64,000 nucleotides of DNA from Eucommia ulmoides (Eukaryota; Streptophyta; Magnoliopsida; Garryales; Eucommiaceae). The translations under genes and the position numbers were made by a program. Under the pieces are notes generated by a model. The model did not search any database. It worked only from the letters and a program-made list of their open reading frames with translations, and was not told the DNA's origin. Positions 22,467 to 33,684 of this stretch are shown here, piece after piece. The stretch lies in NCBI GenBank assembly GCA_016647705.1, contig CM028326.1, forward strand, positions 44,670,785 through 44,734,784. The letters run 5' to 3'. The first letter of the stretch is position 1. Each line of letters begins with the position of its first letter.

Positions 22467-23373
22467 GAACTACGTGTCAACCTGATTCTCGGCAACGCTC
22501 GAGATACATAGGAAACCCTTGCGGGTTTGGTTGACAAATTTAAGCTCATCAAAAACCAGGAACTACATGTCAGCCTGATTCCTAGCAACGTCTAGGATAC
22601 GTAGAAAACCCTAACGGGTTTGGTTGACAAGATTAAGCCCAACCATGTGTGTTGAACTACGTGCCAACCTGATTCTCAGTTATCTGAGATACGTAGGTAA
22701 CATTTACAAAGTTTGGTCTTTCCCTTTAAACTAAAAACTATTAATGCGTATTGAACTAAGTGTCAACCAAATCCCATATGCAAAATAAGAATACCTAGTA
22801 GCATTTTGACTAGATCCTTGGCAGATCACCAAGGAACGTAAGAAACCCAAGTGGGTTCGGTTGAAATAAAAAGAAGAGACAAGTGTCATCTTTATGACAC
22901 TCTCTTATCTCTAGACCAAGGTGAATCTCTAGGAATAGTCTTTGGACTCTCCTAAGAAAGCTATATGCACTCTCCTTATTTACCAAACAATAGACGATGC
23001 TGAACTAGGAAACTACATCCAACCTAACTCCTAGCAAAGCCTGGGATACGTACGAAACCTTCTCTGGTCGCCATTAACAAAAATCCCATGTCAATGGGGA
23101 TTGAATCATGTCATTAATGCTAAAAATCCCAATGGAAGCGCATCAATAATTAAAATCCCATGCAAATTGAGAATGAATCATGGCAAACAATAAAATCCCC
23201 ACAGAGCTGTTCAATAATAAATTCCCTAATCAATTGGGATTGAAACCAAATATAAAAATAACCCAACAATCCAGATCTAACTATATTAGACTTTAACCAG
23301 CCAAGGAAGAATTAGATGTCGACCTAAGTCATGGTAAACACCAAAACACGTGAAACCTTTCTAGGTTGGGTCG
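22467..23373 (+). repeat. Six hairpin cassettes outside an LTR
   Basis: Units are at 22467-22535, 22560-22628, 22654-22718, 22797-22864, 23008-23070 and 23309-23373. Inner stems differ but stay paired: TCTCG/CGAGA, TCCTAG/CTAGGA, TCTCAG/CTGAGA, TCCTTGG/CCAAGGA, TCCTAG/CTGGGA (one G-T), TGGT/ACCA. The first two also pair AAACCC/GGGTTT and GTCAACC (or GTCAGCC)/GGTTGAC. A seventh, decayed unit may lie at about 23407-23475. This is the densest and best-preserved set in the window. Confidence 0.8.
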
Positions 23374-23501
23374 TTACCTTAAACAAAATTTCTCCATCCC
23401 TAGCAGACTATGCTTAGACTTGTCTTTTGTAAATCTCCAAGGTCCATATCAAACCCAAGTCAGTCCAGTTGAAGCTGGAGAGATGTCCCCATCATGACAT
23501 T

Positions 23502-23827
23502 CTCTCAGTCCTATATCACGTTCTTTGTGGTTTTGATGCTCCTTACTTCTATATCTTTGATCTTGCCACCAGTTCCCTCCTTTATCAAGGCTTACGTAAG
23601 GATTGTATCTACAAGTTTCATTCCCTCTTACATCACCTATATGCTTTGTCTGACACCTACAATTCATCTCCCATGTGGCACAATCGTTTAGTTATCCTTC
23701 TGCTCAAATTATGTCTTATGTAGATGATAATAAATTGTTTGTCTTCCACCTTCAAATTCAAATCCTCATGTGCCTTGTGTAAGTTTACTAGCTTTTCCTT
23801 TCCTTCGTCTAACACAATAAAAATATA
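23502..23827 (+). pseudogene. Ty1/copia pre-integrase remnant
   Basis: One frame gives FDAPYFYIFDLATSSLLY, then QGLRKDCIYKF and MWHNRL, the gag-pre-integrase domain of copia polyproteins (DLATxxLLxQG..DGLY...LWHxRLGHPS). One base is missing after HNRL, and the following HPSAQIM and a CALC...F-P-S-S segment (zinc-binding start of integrase) fall in other frames. It continues the polyprotein cut at 4707. It is cut again at 23828 by a Tat-type LTR. Confidence 0.75.
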
Positions 23828-24140
23828 TGTAGACACTCCATTTTCGCTAGTCCCAAATTTTTTATTGTAATTTATTTTATTTTATTAATTATTATTACTT
23901 TATTTTTTTTATTTAAAGAAAAGGAAAAACAAAAAGAGATATAAAAAAAATAGAAAAACAAAATAGAAAACGAAAAAAGAAAAAAGAAAAATAGAAATGA
24001 AAAAAAGTTCTATTTTCTTAGGCGAAATAGGATTAGTTTTTTTTTTTCCTTGCCACATTTTCCTTTTCCATGCGGGGTTAGGGTTAGGCTACCTAAGGTT
24101 TCATAGGGCTTTAGGGTTGTTTTTACTCTGTATCTTTCCC

Positions 24141-24148
24141 TATAAATA
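24141..24148 (+). promoter_or_regulatory. LTR TATA box, family 2
   Basis: TATAAATA preceded by 'ctttcccc'-like sequence and followed by GAACCCTCAT, about 310 bp into the LTR. Confidence 0.6.
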
Positions 24149-24174
24149 GAACCCTCATCTCATAGTTTAGATAA

Positions 24175-24440
24175 GAAAAAATTCAAAGAGAAACCCTTTG
24201 AGGAACTTAGATATTTAGGGAGAAATCCTTGTAGGCAGCAAGGCTTTAAGAGAAAAATATTTGTGGGTAATTTTTAGAGAGGAACCCTTTGGGGAGAGAT
24301 AAAATTCAAAGAAATACCCTTCGAGGAGACAAAAAAAATTAAGAGAAAAATCCTCTTGGACACTAAAACATTTAGTGAGGAACCTTCATAGGGAGCGATT
24401 CTCAGTGAAAATCCATTTGGGAAGCCATCTTCGAGAGAGA
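24175..24440 (+). repeat. GA-rich ~35-bp repeats in the family-2 LTR
   Basis: At least six units related to 'agagaaaccctttgaggag' follow the TATA box (near 24187, 24220, 24250, 24285, 24310, 24340). They would be in the transcribed leader. Confidence 0.55.
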
Positions 24441-25695
24441 GAAAGATCCAAGTGTTTAGGCTCTTGGCTAGGGCAGGTTTGTTTCTTCTCCTTTAATTTT
24501 TTTTCTCTAATTATTGCAATTTAAATTCCTGCATATTTCTTTCTTTTAAAATCATTCGATGATTCGATGAAAATGTCAGGGCGAGATGTTTTCTTCTTAT
24601 GCTTAGCCTCCAAACGTTAAATGAGAATATGTTTTTGGTTTTATTTTACGATTTGTTTTTTTCATTATTATCTTTTTATTTAAGTTGTTGATATACCAAA
24701 ATTCATTAAAAAAAGAAGAAGAAGAGTAGTATGTTTGTTTTGTAAGAATTAATTATTGCAGGCCTTAGGATTAATCCCACAATTCAATAAAGTGAAGGAT
24801 AGGTTTCCATACCATCGATTCAATTCCCTAAATAGGGTGGAATTTAGAAATGGTTGATTTAGAAATCACTTCCCTCGGTAAATCTCTTCATGGGCGTTCC
24901 ACTTAAGTTTTGGAAGGATTAATTCCGACAAAACTTGTTTTTATGATTTTCCCTGGATTCTCATCTCCATAGCATTTGAGGGAATGCCAAATTGGGCTTC
25001 TTTGACTTAATTGGGCAAAAAACTACATATTGTCCCATTAGCTTAGGCCATGATGTTCTGGCATAAATAAAATAAATTCATATCATACTAATTTAAATCG
25101 TTATCCTCGTGTTTTGCATTTTTTCTTTCACACTTCACTTAGATTAGTTTGACTACTTAAATTAGACAAGTTCTTTGAAAACATATATAAAACACCCCTG
25201 GGGACCCCCTTTGTCAAATCCCTTAATATTTGGTAAGAGGTCATACCAGGGGAAAAATTCCAAAAATACCAAAAAATTGTCTCATCGAAATTTAGAAATT
25301 ACCAAAAAGAGCTTTATGAAGAAGGAAAAGGTTTTCAAAAGTAAAATAAATATCAGATTTAAACTAATTGGACTTAATTCGACATAAGGTACCATTTTCG
25401 GACGGGCATTTTAGGGTGCATAACACCTTCCCCGAACGTAACCGACCCCTGAACTCTTTAAATGAATCTTTGGTTTGACATGTTTTTGGAGTCAATTTTA
25501 TTCAATCCTTTTAAATTATTTTTCTTAAAAACTCAGTGACCTAACACACCATTTAAACCCAATTATAGGTGGCAACTCCTTATTTTTAATGGCCTAAGTA
25601 ATTTTGTTTAGAAAATTGGTGTTTTAAAAATCCATTCTCTTTTACGGTTTACTATTTTATATTCTTAAACCTCTCGAAATATCGGGGCACATCAG

Positions 25696-25715
25696 TAGGT
25701 AACTTCATTGGGGAC
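25696..25715 (+). promoter_or_regulatory. Primer binding site, family 2
   Basis: TAGGTAACTTCATTGGGGAC aligns with the TGGCGACTCCACTGGGGAC type, with several transitions, just after the LTR end. Confidence 0.6.
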
Positions 25716-26400
25716 AAGTTAGAGGGTCAAGCCTAAAATGTCCAAATGTCGTATTTTATTTTGTTACCTTTTCTTTATGTTTTGTAAATAGTTTGTGATA
25801 TTTTTCCCCTTTTATACTTATATATGTTAACCAGATCCTATATTATTGTAGACCTTCCGATGCGAGTGCATTTGTCTTGCAACCATATTGTCCCTCTGGG
25901 ACTGTATGATACAAGATGTAGAAGAGGGTTTTATATCTTATGGATTCATGATGTATTAGGGAATCTTAAAATCCAAATGAGTTCAAAGTTTCCAATACCA
26001 ATGAGAATTAAGTAACACAAGAATTTCCATGAATCTCAAAATAATTGTTGTCGAACTTATACTTTCATCTCAAGGGTTACACTTATATTGGAAGGCTTCA
26101 AGTTGTAATAAGTCTCGAAATCATGCGGTATGGTTGTAATGGTATTTTGAGGCAAATAAAAATTCTTTCGCCAAATAACTACGTTTGTCTGATTGGTCAT
26201 CATTGGACTTGAAAACTTCAAACTTGAATGGGTTTTAAGGCTACCTAAGATTCAGGTGGACTAATAAATGAGACTTGTTTAAAGAGTAGAATAAGACAGG
26301 AAAATTGGTCCTGGGAAAGTAATTCCAATTTCCCCCAATCAAAGTTTGATCATCACTCGCAGTCAAGCTCAAAATCATTCCAAGATGACATTTGAAGGTA
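25716..26400 (+). mobile_element. Family-2 leader
   Basis: This noncoding stretch is matched in reverse at about 35900-36411, e.g. 'agagggtcaagcc' after the primer site and 'gttttaaggctacctaaga' near 26230. It separates primer site and gag. Confidence 0.6.
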
Positions 26401-28160
26401 ATTCCAAATCTCCCTGCACAGCTTAGATGGATTAGATGCAAGAGACTATCAACCTACAAATAGAAAATATCAATGAACTAAGCCAACGACCTCGAGAGAT
26501 GCTCATTCATTCGTCGAGTGGAAACCCCGTGATTCAACCCAATTCTAAAGCACTAAATGAAAACCCTCCAAGTTCCAGGATAGAAACCTTGGTACTAAAT
26601 ACAAACCTTGTTGTTCTAAACTTCTCGGTGGTAGCCTATTATAGGGCTCAGATGTGCCCTCATTCCTTCATTTATGGTGCGCCAACATATCTTAGCTAGG
26701 GGTCTATCAGATCTCACCCAGAGACCCAACCACCTCTTCATCGCAGATCCTTATTCACCCGGAGAAAGTCGTTACTCCACTAAATGATCTGAATGCTAGT
26801 CAACCAGTCTTGACCACTAAAACCAAAGATAAGGAATAAGAGAATGGACCCCCCCATCCAGGGTTCTAAAAATGGAAGAATTATAGAGAACATAAGAGGA
26901 GTTGAAAAAAGAAAAGTCCTCTAGAAAAGCGACGTGCAAGGAGTTGTCAACATCGTACTAGGTGGTGTTTTTGAAAAGCTTAGTAGTTCCAAAATTCATG
27001 AAATATGATGGTACTAACCCCCCAAAATGGAATATCACCATCTATAAAGAGGAATTAGGAGTACATGCTCAAAATGAAGACCTTTGTTGGTAGATGTTTC
27101 ATCAATCGTTGATGGGATCAACCCTTCGCTGGTACATAAATCTAGACCTGACTCATATTTAAACTTTTGAAGACCAGTTAGAAATCTTTTGTGAGTAGTA
27201 CGTGTACAACAAAGACACCGCGTTGGATTATTGTCCCATATACCAAATACTTAAGCAATTGATGAAAGCATCCGAAGATACATCACCCGCTGAAAGGAGA
27301 AAGCTGCCAAAGCCGTCCCTAAACTGAGTGAGGAGGATCAGTTAAACATAATAAAATTAATGTAGAGACCACTGTTCTATTAGGGTTTATCAAGTATAGT
27401 AGTGGCCTCATTAGGCAATGCGATCAAATAAGACGAGGTGATAAAAGAAGTAAAGAACAGAAAAATTGAATGGGCCTCACCTGATTTCATAAAACGGTTA
27501 GCTCTACCAAAGAAGAAAGAGAATGAGGTAGCCTTTATCATTTTCCTGAGAAAAATATTTACCAAAACAACTTCCAAACTTCCCACACCCAAAATTACCT
27601 GAACTAAAACAACCACTACCATAACCATCTCCCTCAAAATTGCTAAAGCCAAAATTATCCTTGAAACCCTCCATATTCCCAAAATCGTCCACACTATTCC
27701 CAATACCAGAACCCACCTCACTCTCTTTGATACTATCCTCAAGCCTACAAAAAACTCGCCTACCATATAACTCCATATCAGCTAACCCAAAATTCCTCGT
27801 CTCTAATCTTGAACCACATCCTAAATACAGGAACCCAATACTACCATGATTACCCACCTCGTGCGACTGAAGGGATTTCAAAATGATGAAAAAGAACCAC
27901 TAGACCTTTTGGTGTCCATCATTGAGTTGCATCGAAACTGTTTCAAGTAGAGGATGCTAGTGTCTCTTCCATTCTACGAGCTTAAGCCCAATAGCAAAGC
28001 CACTTCTTCGAATGTTTTTTGTGAATACTATTCAGGAGATAGAGGACATACGACTGAGAAATTCTATCACTTGAAGGACATGATTCGGTATTTCATACGG
28101 AGAAGAGCCATCACGTTTCCAAAAAAACCTAAGTTCACTACGTTGAACTTTCAGTAGAAT
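26400..28160 (+). pseudogene. Family-2 gag remnant
   Basis: The N-terminal part (26436-26699) parallels the minus-strand frame at 35449-35868: ETI-NL/DML...INELSQ, SLNENPP, PHSFIYGAPTYLS versus PHPFAYGAPVYPS, then IHPEKV versus IHPERV. A capsid-like stretch follows at about 26970-27260 (VPKFMKYDGTNPPKWN ... LRWYINLD ... F-E-D-Q-L). At 27954-28157 a frame contains CEYYSGDRGHTTEKF then HLKDMIRYFI, the Tat zinc-knuckle-like segment with the last Cys replaced by Phe. Stops and shifts interrupt it repeatedly, and the 27400-27850 part is unreadable. Confidence 0.7.
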
Positions 28161-28326
28161 TCGTTACGGGAACATGCCTCTTTAGAAGGGGGTCAATTTG
28201 AAATTTATAGAAGAGGTCAAAGAAGAAGTAGCTATTTGATATCGGTCGTATTTGTATGCATGCTGAGATTTTTGAAGAAGGATTCGAATTTCACTTATAG
28301 AAAATGGCCATAAAATACCAAAATCA

Positions 28327-28752
28327 TTGGTCCTGTCTTTCCCAATCCAAGAGCCAGTGAAAAAACTAAACAAGGTCACGTGGAACTACGAGATTGTTGC
28401 TGCTAAAACTAGAGAAAGAGGGGATTTGTTGATCATAGTCGGAGAAACTGATGGAATCACTCGATTTGGGAGGGTGTATACTCTACAAGATTTGATTAAG
28501 GTTTCTGTGAAAGAACTAAGAGGGGCCCTAAGGAAGTCAGTGTCAGAACAAGAGGCTCATAACTTCCTAAAGGAAATGAAGATCTTGGAATACAAGATAG
28601 TGGAACAACTCAGTAAGTCACTAGCACAAATATTTATGCTCTTGCAAATCCTATCCTTAGAGGAACACAGACAGGCACTGTTCAAACTCTTGAATGAAAC
28701 TCACTTGCCAAGCTCGATCCCTCCAGGGAAATTTTTCATCCTATTCGAGTAG
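28327..28752 (+). pseudogene. Family-2 pol N-terminal segment (pre-protease)
   Basis: An open stretch of 141 codons reads VTWNYE near the start, ITRFGRVYTL in the middle and FLKEMKILEYKIVEQL, then LSLEEHRQALFKLLNET. Tat/Ogre polyproteins carry this module between gag and protease (VTWNY...TRSGR...FLK...EY.VVEQL...R..LLKVLNE). It lies in the right order, ahead of the protease remnant, and is the longest intact piece of this element. Confidence 0.75.
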
Positions 28753-28849
28753 GTCCTAGGATATAGCACCATCACTTTCAAAGTTGACGACATTGATAAA
28801 CATGGAACTGTTCACAACAAGTTCCTAAATATTAAAGTTAAAGCCACGA

Positions 28850-29250
28850 GATGTTCATAGCTCAAGTGCTCATTGACAATGGATCAACGCTAAATATCTG
28901 TAATTTGTCAACAATAGAAAAATGAGAATCAATCTATCACATATTCATCCATCAAAATGATTATTAGGGCATTCAATGGGGTCAAAAAAGATACTATCAT
29001 AGAAATTGACCTACCAATTAAAATTAGCCCAATCCAGTTCAACATCAAATTCCAAGTAGTAGACAATCCGGTTTCATACAAAATGTTATTGGAGAGTCCA
29101 TGGATCTACAATGCTAGTGCAATGTCTTCGTCACCATATCAGAAGATCAAGTTTATCGTTGACAACATGTTAAATGTGATCAAATACAGACTCGAATGTC
29201 ACATCTTTTCGTTAATCGATAAGCCAATATGTCCCAGTAGTAGACGGTAA
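28850..29250 (+). pseudogene. Family-2 aspartic protease remnant
   Basis: At 28868-28895 a frame reads VLIDNGSTLNICN. Tat-lineage proteases carry the D-N-G-S form of the active site, so the motif is preserved here. After a stop, 28957-29250 (97 codons) gives AFNGVKKDTIIEIDLPI and LLESPWIYNASAMSSS, then HQK/YQKIKFIV, the C-terminal half of the same fold. It is broken by at least one stop and frameshift. Confidence 0.75.
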
Positions 29251-29916
29251 GAAAGGGAAAGAGAAGATTGAGGCCTCCTATCAGGTGTTCGACATTGTGA
29301 ATGATACTTTCATGAAAAAAAATGAGGGCACAAGATGGTGCCATCACTGTCTAGTATCGTAACCTTCATCACCAAAGAAATGAAGTCTTTGGGCTACATT
29401 CTTAGGAGAGGGTTTAGTAAAAACCTAGATGGAATACTAGAGTCGATTAAAGTCAAATAAAAATGGGAAGATTCGGGTTGGGGGACGAGCCAACGAGATG
29501 AGATAGGGAAACATTCTTCCAGAAGAAGAATGACGGATTCTCGAACTATCAGTCAATAGAAATCCCACACATCTAGATCACCTTCCCCTATTAGACATGA
29601 ACCATCAACAAGGAGAAATAAGCTATAGATTTCGAGCTATATCCTGAGAAAGTACTAATCAATGAAGCTATGAATGTAATCCTGGGGAAGGATTCAAGGT
29701 TGAGCCATGGGTCCGACATTCATAGAAAAGGGACTAAAAAGCTGCAAAATTGAGATTCTTGTTCCCTCCCAGTTTGCAGAGCAGTTCGATAAAATTGGGA
29801 AAAGTTTTTGTACTTACCCTTTCGTCTTGTTAGCTTTTTGGATAGAAAGGGATTTGCTTTGCAATGGATTTTAAATTTAATGAATGGAATTTAGTTTGAT
29901 TCAATCTATGGTTTAA
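29251..29916 (+). other. Unreadable family-2 pol spacer
   Basis: Sequence between protease and RT remnants, with many stops and no long frame. Fragments such as ITKEMKSLGYILRRG suggest pol linker. Nothing else is visible. Confidence 0.35.
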
Positions 29917-30728
29917 ATGTCAGAATTTTACTCTTTCACGTTGCCTAAATTACCAGTATATGATGCTTTCTATATAACTATGCTAAAGTGCGATAAGTAT
30001 GATTTAAATGTAGAATCAAACTATAATCTGATGGGAGTGAAAATAGAGGAAAACTTTTTCCAGCCAGATGATGGTGAGATCTGGAAAGCCTTTATGAAAT
30101 TTGAAAAAAAATTAATTCCCAGTGTTGACGAGACTGAGTTAGTAAATTTGGGGACCCCTGAGGACTTGAAGAAAGTAAATATTGGATCAACCGTCATTGC
30201 TCTAAAGAAAAATGAATTGACAACTCTCCTGATTGTCTACCGAGATATTTTTGTCTGGTACTAAGATGACATGGTAGGACTGGACAAAATTATAATGACC
30301 CAAAAGTTTTCGTTAAAGCCTGGGAGGTTAAGTAAAAGTTGAGGGAGCTAAGGCCTACCGTCAGCCTCGAAGTCAAGGAGAAAATCAAGAACCAATTTAA
30401 TCCCCGAATCAAAATTTTATAACTACAGTGAGTAGCTCTCTAATGATGTTTTATTGCCAAAGTCCTCGGGAAAAATCAAAGTGTGCGTGGATTATCGTGA
30501 CCTCAACTAGGAGTGTCCAAAATATGATTTTGTGTTGCCTAATATTCGCATCATCATCGAAAATACTATGGGGTGAAATCTCTATTCCTTTGTTGATGGA
30601 TTCTCTGGCTAAAACCAGATTCTGATGGATGAGAAAGATTGGGAAAATACATCCTTCACCACATCATAGGGAAGTCTTCTGCTATAGGGCAATGCCTGTT
30701 GATATCAAACATCCTAAGGCAACATACC
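29917..30728 (+). pseudogene. Family-2 reverse transcriptase N-terminal remnant
   Basis: 29917-30264 (115 codons) ends ELVNLGTPEDLKKVNIG, then LLIVYRDIFVWY, the linker that precedes RT in Tat pol. After stops, about 30470-30700 reads KVCVDYRDLN, LPNIRIIIENTMG, FVDGFSG-NQILMDEKD, RT motifs 1-3 with an in-frame stop inside F-S-G-Y. The last readable residues, ATYL, correspond to the GATYQR motif. The catalytic YxDD would come next, but the sequence stops at 30728 where a family-1 LTR is inserted. Confidence 0.8.
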
Positions 30729-32220
30729 TGTAGACACCACATTTTGTCTCGCACAATCAGTGTCGGATGAGTACCAGTTTAGATAAAATTTAAAATTAGG
30801 TTTAAAAAGGAATGCATTTATACTTGAGATCCAACTGTATAATATACAAAAAATACCCAAAAACATGAGAAAACTCAAAATTGTTAAATTTGACTGAATT
30901 CAACTAAGTAAAAGTTTTGGGTCCACCTTGAAATTCCTACAATTTAAGGGGGTCTAAAATGACTTTATTAAAAGTTTATTTTCATTAAATCATATTTAGT
31001 ATAAATAAAAATTAGACACAACCCCTTAATTATAGGATATTTTAAATAATTACCTCGTTTACCTACATTGACTTTGAAACATTTACTGTCATTGAATTTT
31101 GTCTGTTTAACACCAAAAACATTAATTTAATTTATACATATTACATAAAATACTACCTGAAAAAATACAAGAGTCCTTGATCAAGTCTTGGAAAGATCAT
31201 GACAAATCCTAAATCAGCAAGGTGATTAAGGACTTGGGTTCGGTTTGGAATGACACTAATCCAAGTTATCTTAACAAACCACCCTAGGCCCAATGAATCA
31301 AGGGCATACCCATCATTAAAAGGTCAACAAAGGATATTTTAAATGATCAAATAAACCCTAGATATTCTCTGCACAAAATATCTAAGAAGGAAACTAAGGC
31401 ATATAGGAAGTAATCAACCTCTATCGAAACTAAACCGATTCGGTTCGCCACCTAAGTTAGGAATTCAATGTGAATTAAATGCCCATCCCATCAAGAATTA
31501 ATTTTTTGGGATGACATGGATAGGACACATTAGAGGTATCAATATATTTTGATCAAAATATCTTAGAGTTAATCGAAAACCTTGAAATGTGACTACCCGT
31601 TATCGACACCAAACCAAATCGGTTTGCTACCTAGCCCATGCATTTAAAGAGAATTAAATTCACATACCATAAAGAATTAATTTCTTAGGGATGACATAGA
31701 ATGGGTGGATGCATTGAATCTAGATATTTTCTCAAAATATCTTGGGGTTAACTAGAAACCTTAAAATCCAACAATCGATTACCAAGAAAACCAACCCGAT
31801 TCGATCCAAAACCAAACGGATGCATGTTGACCAAGTAATGAGTTATAATAGTTCATTGAACTCCAAGTGACGCAGTGAGACCATGTTCAATGCACCTTGA
31901 AAGCATTAATAACAACTAAACCGAAATATTGAAACTAATCGATACTTAGCCCCTAAACCAAACTGGAAGTGTCACATCAAGACATTAGTGCACCCATGTG
32001 CAACCAATAGGATGAGAGGAGCAGTAATGATTGGAAATCATTACCAAATCTAGGAAAAGATTTGGTAATGATTAAAAATCTTTTGAGATATTGCCTTGCA
32101 CCTAAAATTCATTCAAAGCTAAACGAGATCAATTCAAGATAGAAAGTCCCCTAGGAAAAACACACCCCAAGAAAGATGCTGGAATAGACTATGGATGGAT
32201 AAGTATGTGGGCTCCCATCC

Positions 32221-32228
32221 TATAAATA
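32221..32228 (+). promoter_or_regulatory. LTR TATA box, copy B
   Basis: TATAAATA at the position homologous to 6213 in copy A, followed by GGTGCGGGGGTTCTCA. Confidence 0.6.
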
Positions 32229-33045
32229 TAGGTGCGGGGGTTCTCATATTTCAAGACTTCAAGTCCTAGCTTCTCTCTCAAAAACCCGAGCCAAGCCTCG
32301 GGTTATAGGATTCTTCAGCAAGATTCTTGAATAACACATTGTTATTCTATTGAAATCTGGCCCCGGAGGGTGTTATTGAGATTCTTAAAGCAAGAATTCA
32401 AGAGAAAGACGGTCACCAATCAAAGCCAAGCCAAGAGACTCAAGGAGGAAAGGGAGATAACAACTTAGGGAGGACTACTTTACCTAAGTAGGGTGTTCTT
32501 CAGGTTCTTGGAGAAAGAACTCAAGAGGCTGACGGTGATCGATCGAGTTCCAACCAAGAAGATCAAGAAGGAGATGAAGGTTATTGTTTAGGGATAGACC
32601 ACTCCCCTAAACTAGGTATGTGCCATGAGGTTCCTTGATCTTGTCTTAAAATTTCATATATTAAACTTGTACATATCATAATCATGTAGTTCATACACTT
32701 TAATTTCATGTACATAACTCACATAACCCATAATTAACCAAATAATCTTTAATTTTTTATATAATCATTAAATCATGTCCAAATCATTCCAAGCACCTCA
32801 AGAACATCCGAGAATAAGTTAAGAACATGTAAGGACCCAAATTATCCAAGAACATGTTAAGAACATGTGATGATTCAAACATAACATCTATCACACCATG
32901 AGTTGTGGATAGTCTCTACGATTATCTCATGAACACTTCAAACCGACTCTTTACTAACTTTTAATCTAACTATATACTGTTAATGACCGGATTTACTTTT
33001 TGCTAAACTTTAAGATCATAGAAAGGATGGTGTATGGACTGGCAC

Positions 33046-33046
33046 C

Positions 33047-33077
<31 letters not shown>

Positions 33078-33078
33078 T
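33046..33078. repeat. (TA)n(CA)n microsatellite
   Basis: About 9 TA then 8 CA units, just upstream of the 'cattgacagacctttgtagct' block of the LTR. Copy C carries an (AC)n tract at the same relative place. Confidence 0.85.
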
Positions 33079-33404
33079 ACATTGACAGACCTTTGTAGCT
33101 AACAAAATCCGGGATAACAGGTGGGCCTCTATTCCTTTAGGAATATGTGTGATTCTTCTTCAAAAACCTTCCAATTTTTCTTAGTTATGAGAAAGACTAG
33201 CATAAATATATGGTATTTCTTTTAAATTTTAATTAACAAACTCACACACTAACACTAACTAACCTAAAACAAAAGAGTTCGGTGAAGGTGTTCTTGATAA
33301 AATCAAATAGGTCATGTCCATATCATGTTGTGATTGATGTTGTTCACAACTAATAAACAATTAAAATTATCTCAAGCCAACCTAGATTTCAACTTAACAT
33401 GAAT

Positions 33405-33684
33405 GAACTACGTGATGACTTGATCTTTGGTTACCCGCCAAAGTATGTAGGCAACCCACATAAGGGTTCGGTCACCTATAATAACATAAACCATATACTT
33501 TAACCTAACATAAATGAACTATATAAAAACTTGTTTCTCATTAATCCGAGATACATACGCAACCCATGTGCGGGTTTAGGTCGCACATCCAAATAATTTA
33601 GTTTAGTTTGTATGCTGGAACTACATGTCGACCTGATTCTTTGTGAAAGCAAGGATACGTAGGCGACCTATATATGGTTTGGTC
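33405..33684 (+). repeat. Hairpin cassette, three tandem units in LTR B
   Basis: Units at 33405-33476 (CTTTGG/CCAAAG, CTACGT/ATGTAG with one G-T, AACCC/GGGTT), 33516-33584 (TCTC/GAGA, AACCC/GGGTT) and 33618-33684 (CTTTG/CAAGG with one wobble, GACC/GGTC). Same relative place as in copies A, C and D. Confidence 0.75.

Larger units (their letters stand above)
23828..25694 (+). mobile_element. Family-2 Tat/Ogre-like 5' LTR
   Basis: 1867 bp, TGTAGACACTCC...GGGGCACATCA, followed by a primer-site remnant. The 3' third shares the conserved Tat LTR block with family 1 (AACACCTTCCCCGAACG, CTAACACACCATTTAAACC, AGGTGGCAACTCC), but the 5' part differs, so it is a separate family. It has a TATA box at 24141 and a leader rich in 'agagagaaaccctttg(a/g)gga' repeats at 24175-24420. 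No second LTR of the same copy is in the window. Confidence 0.8.

Noticed and set aside
22467..23373. CRISPR-like spaced repeats
   Set aside because: Units are about 70 bp, diverged and structured, spacers vary and no cas genes exist. The DNA is plant retrotransposon sequence.
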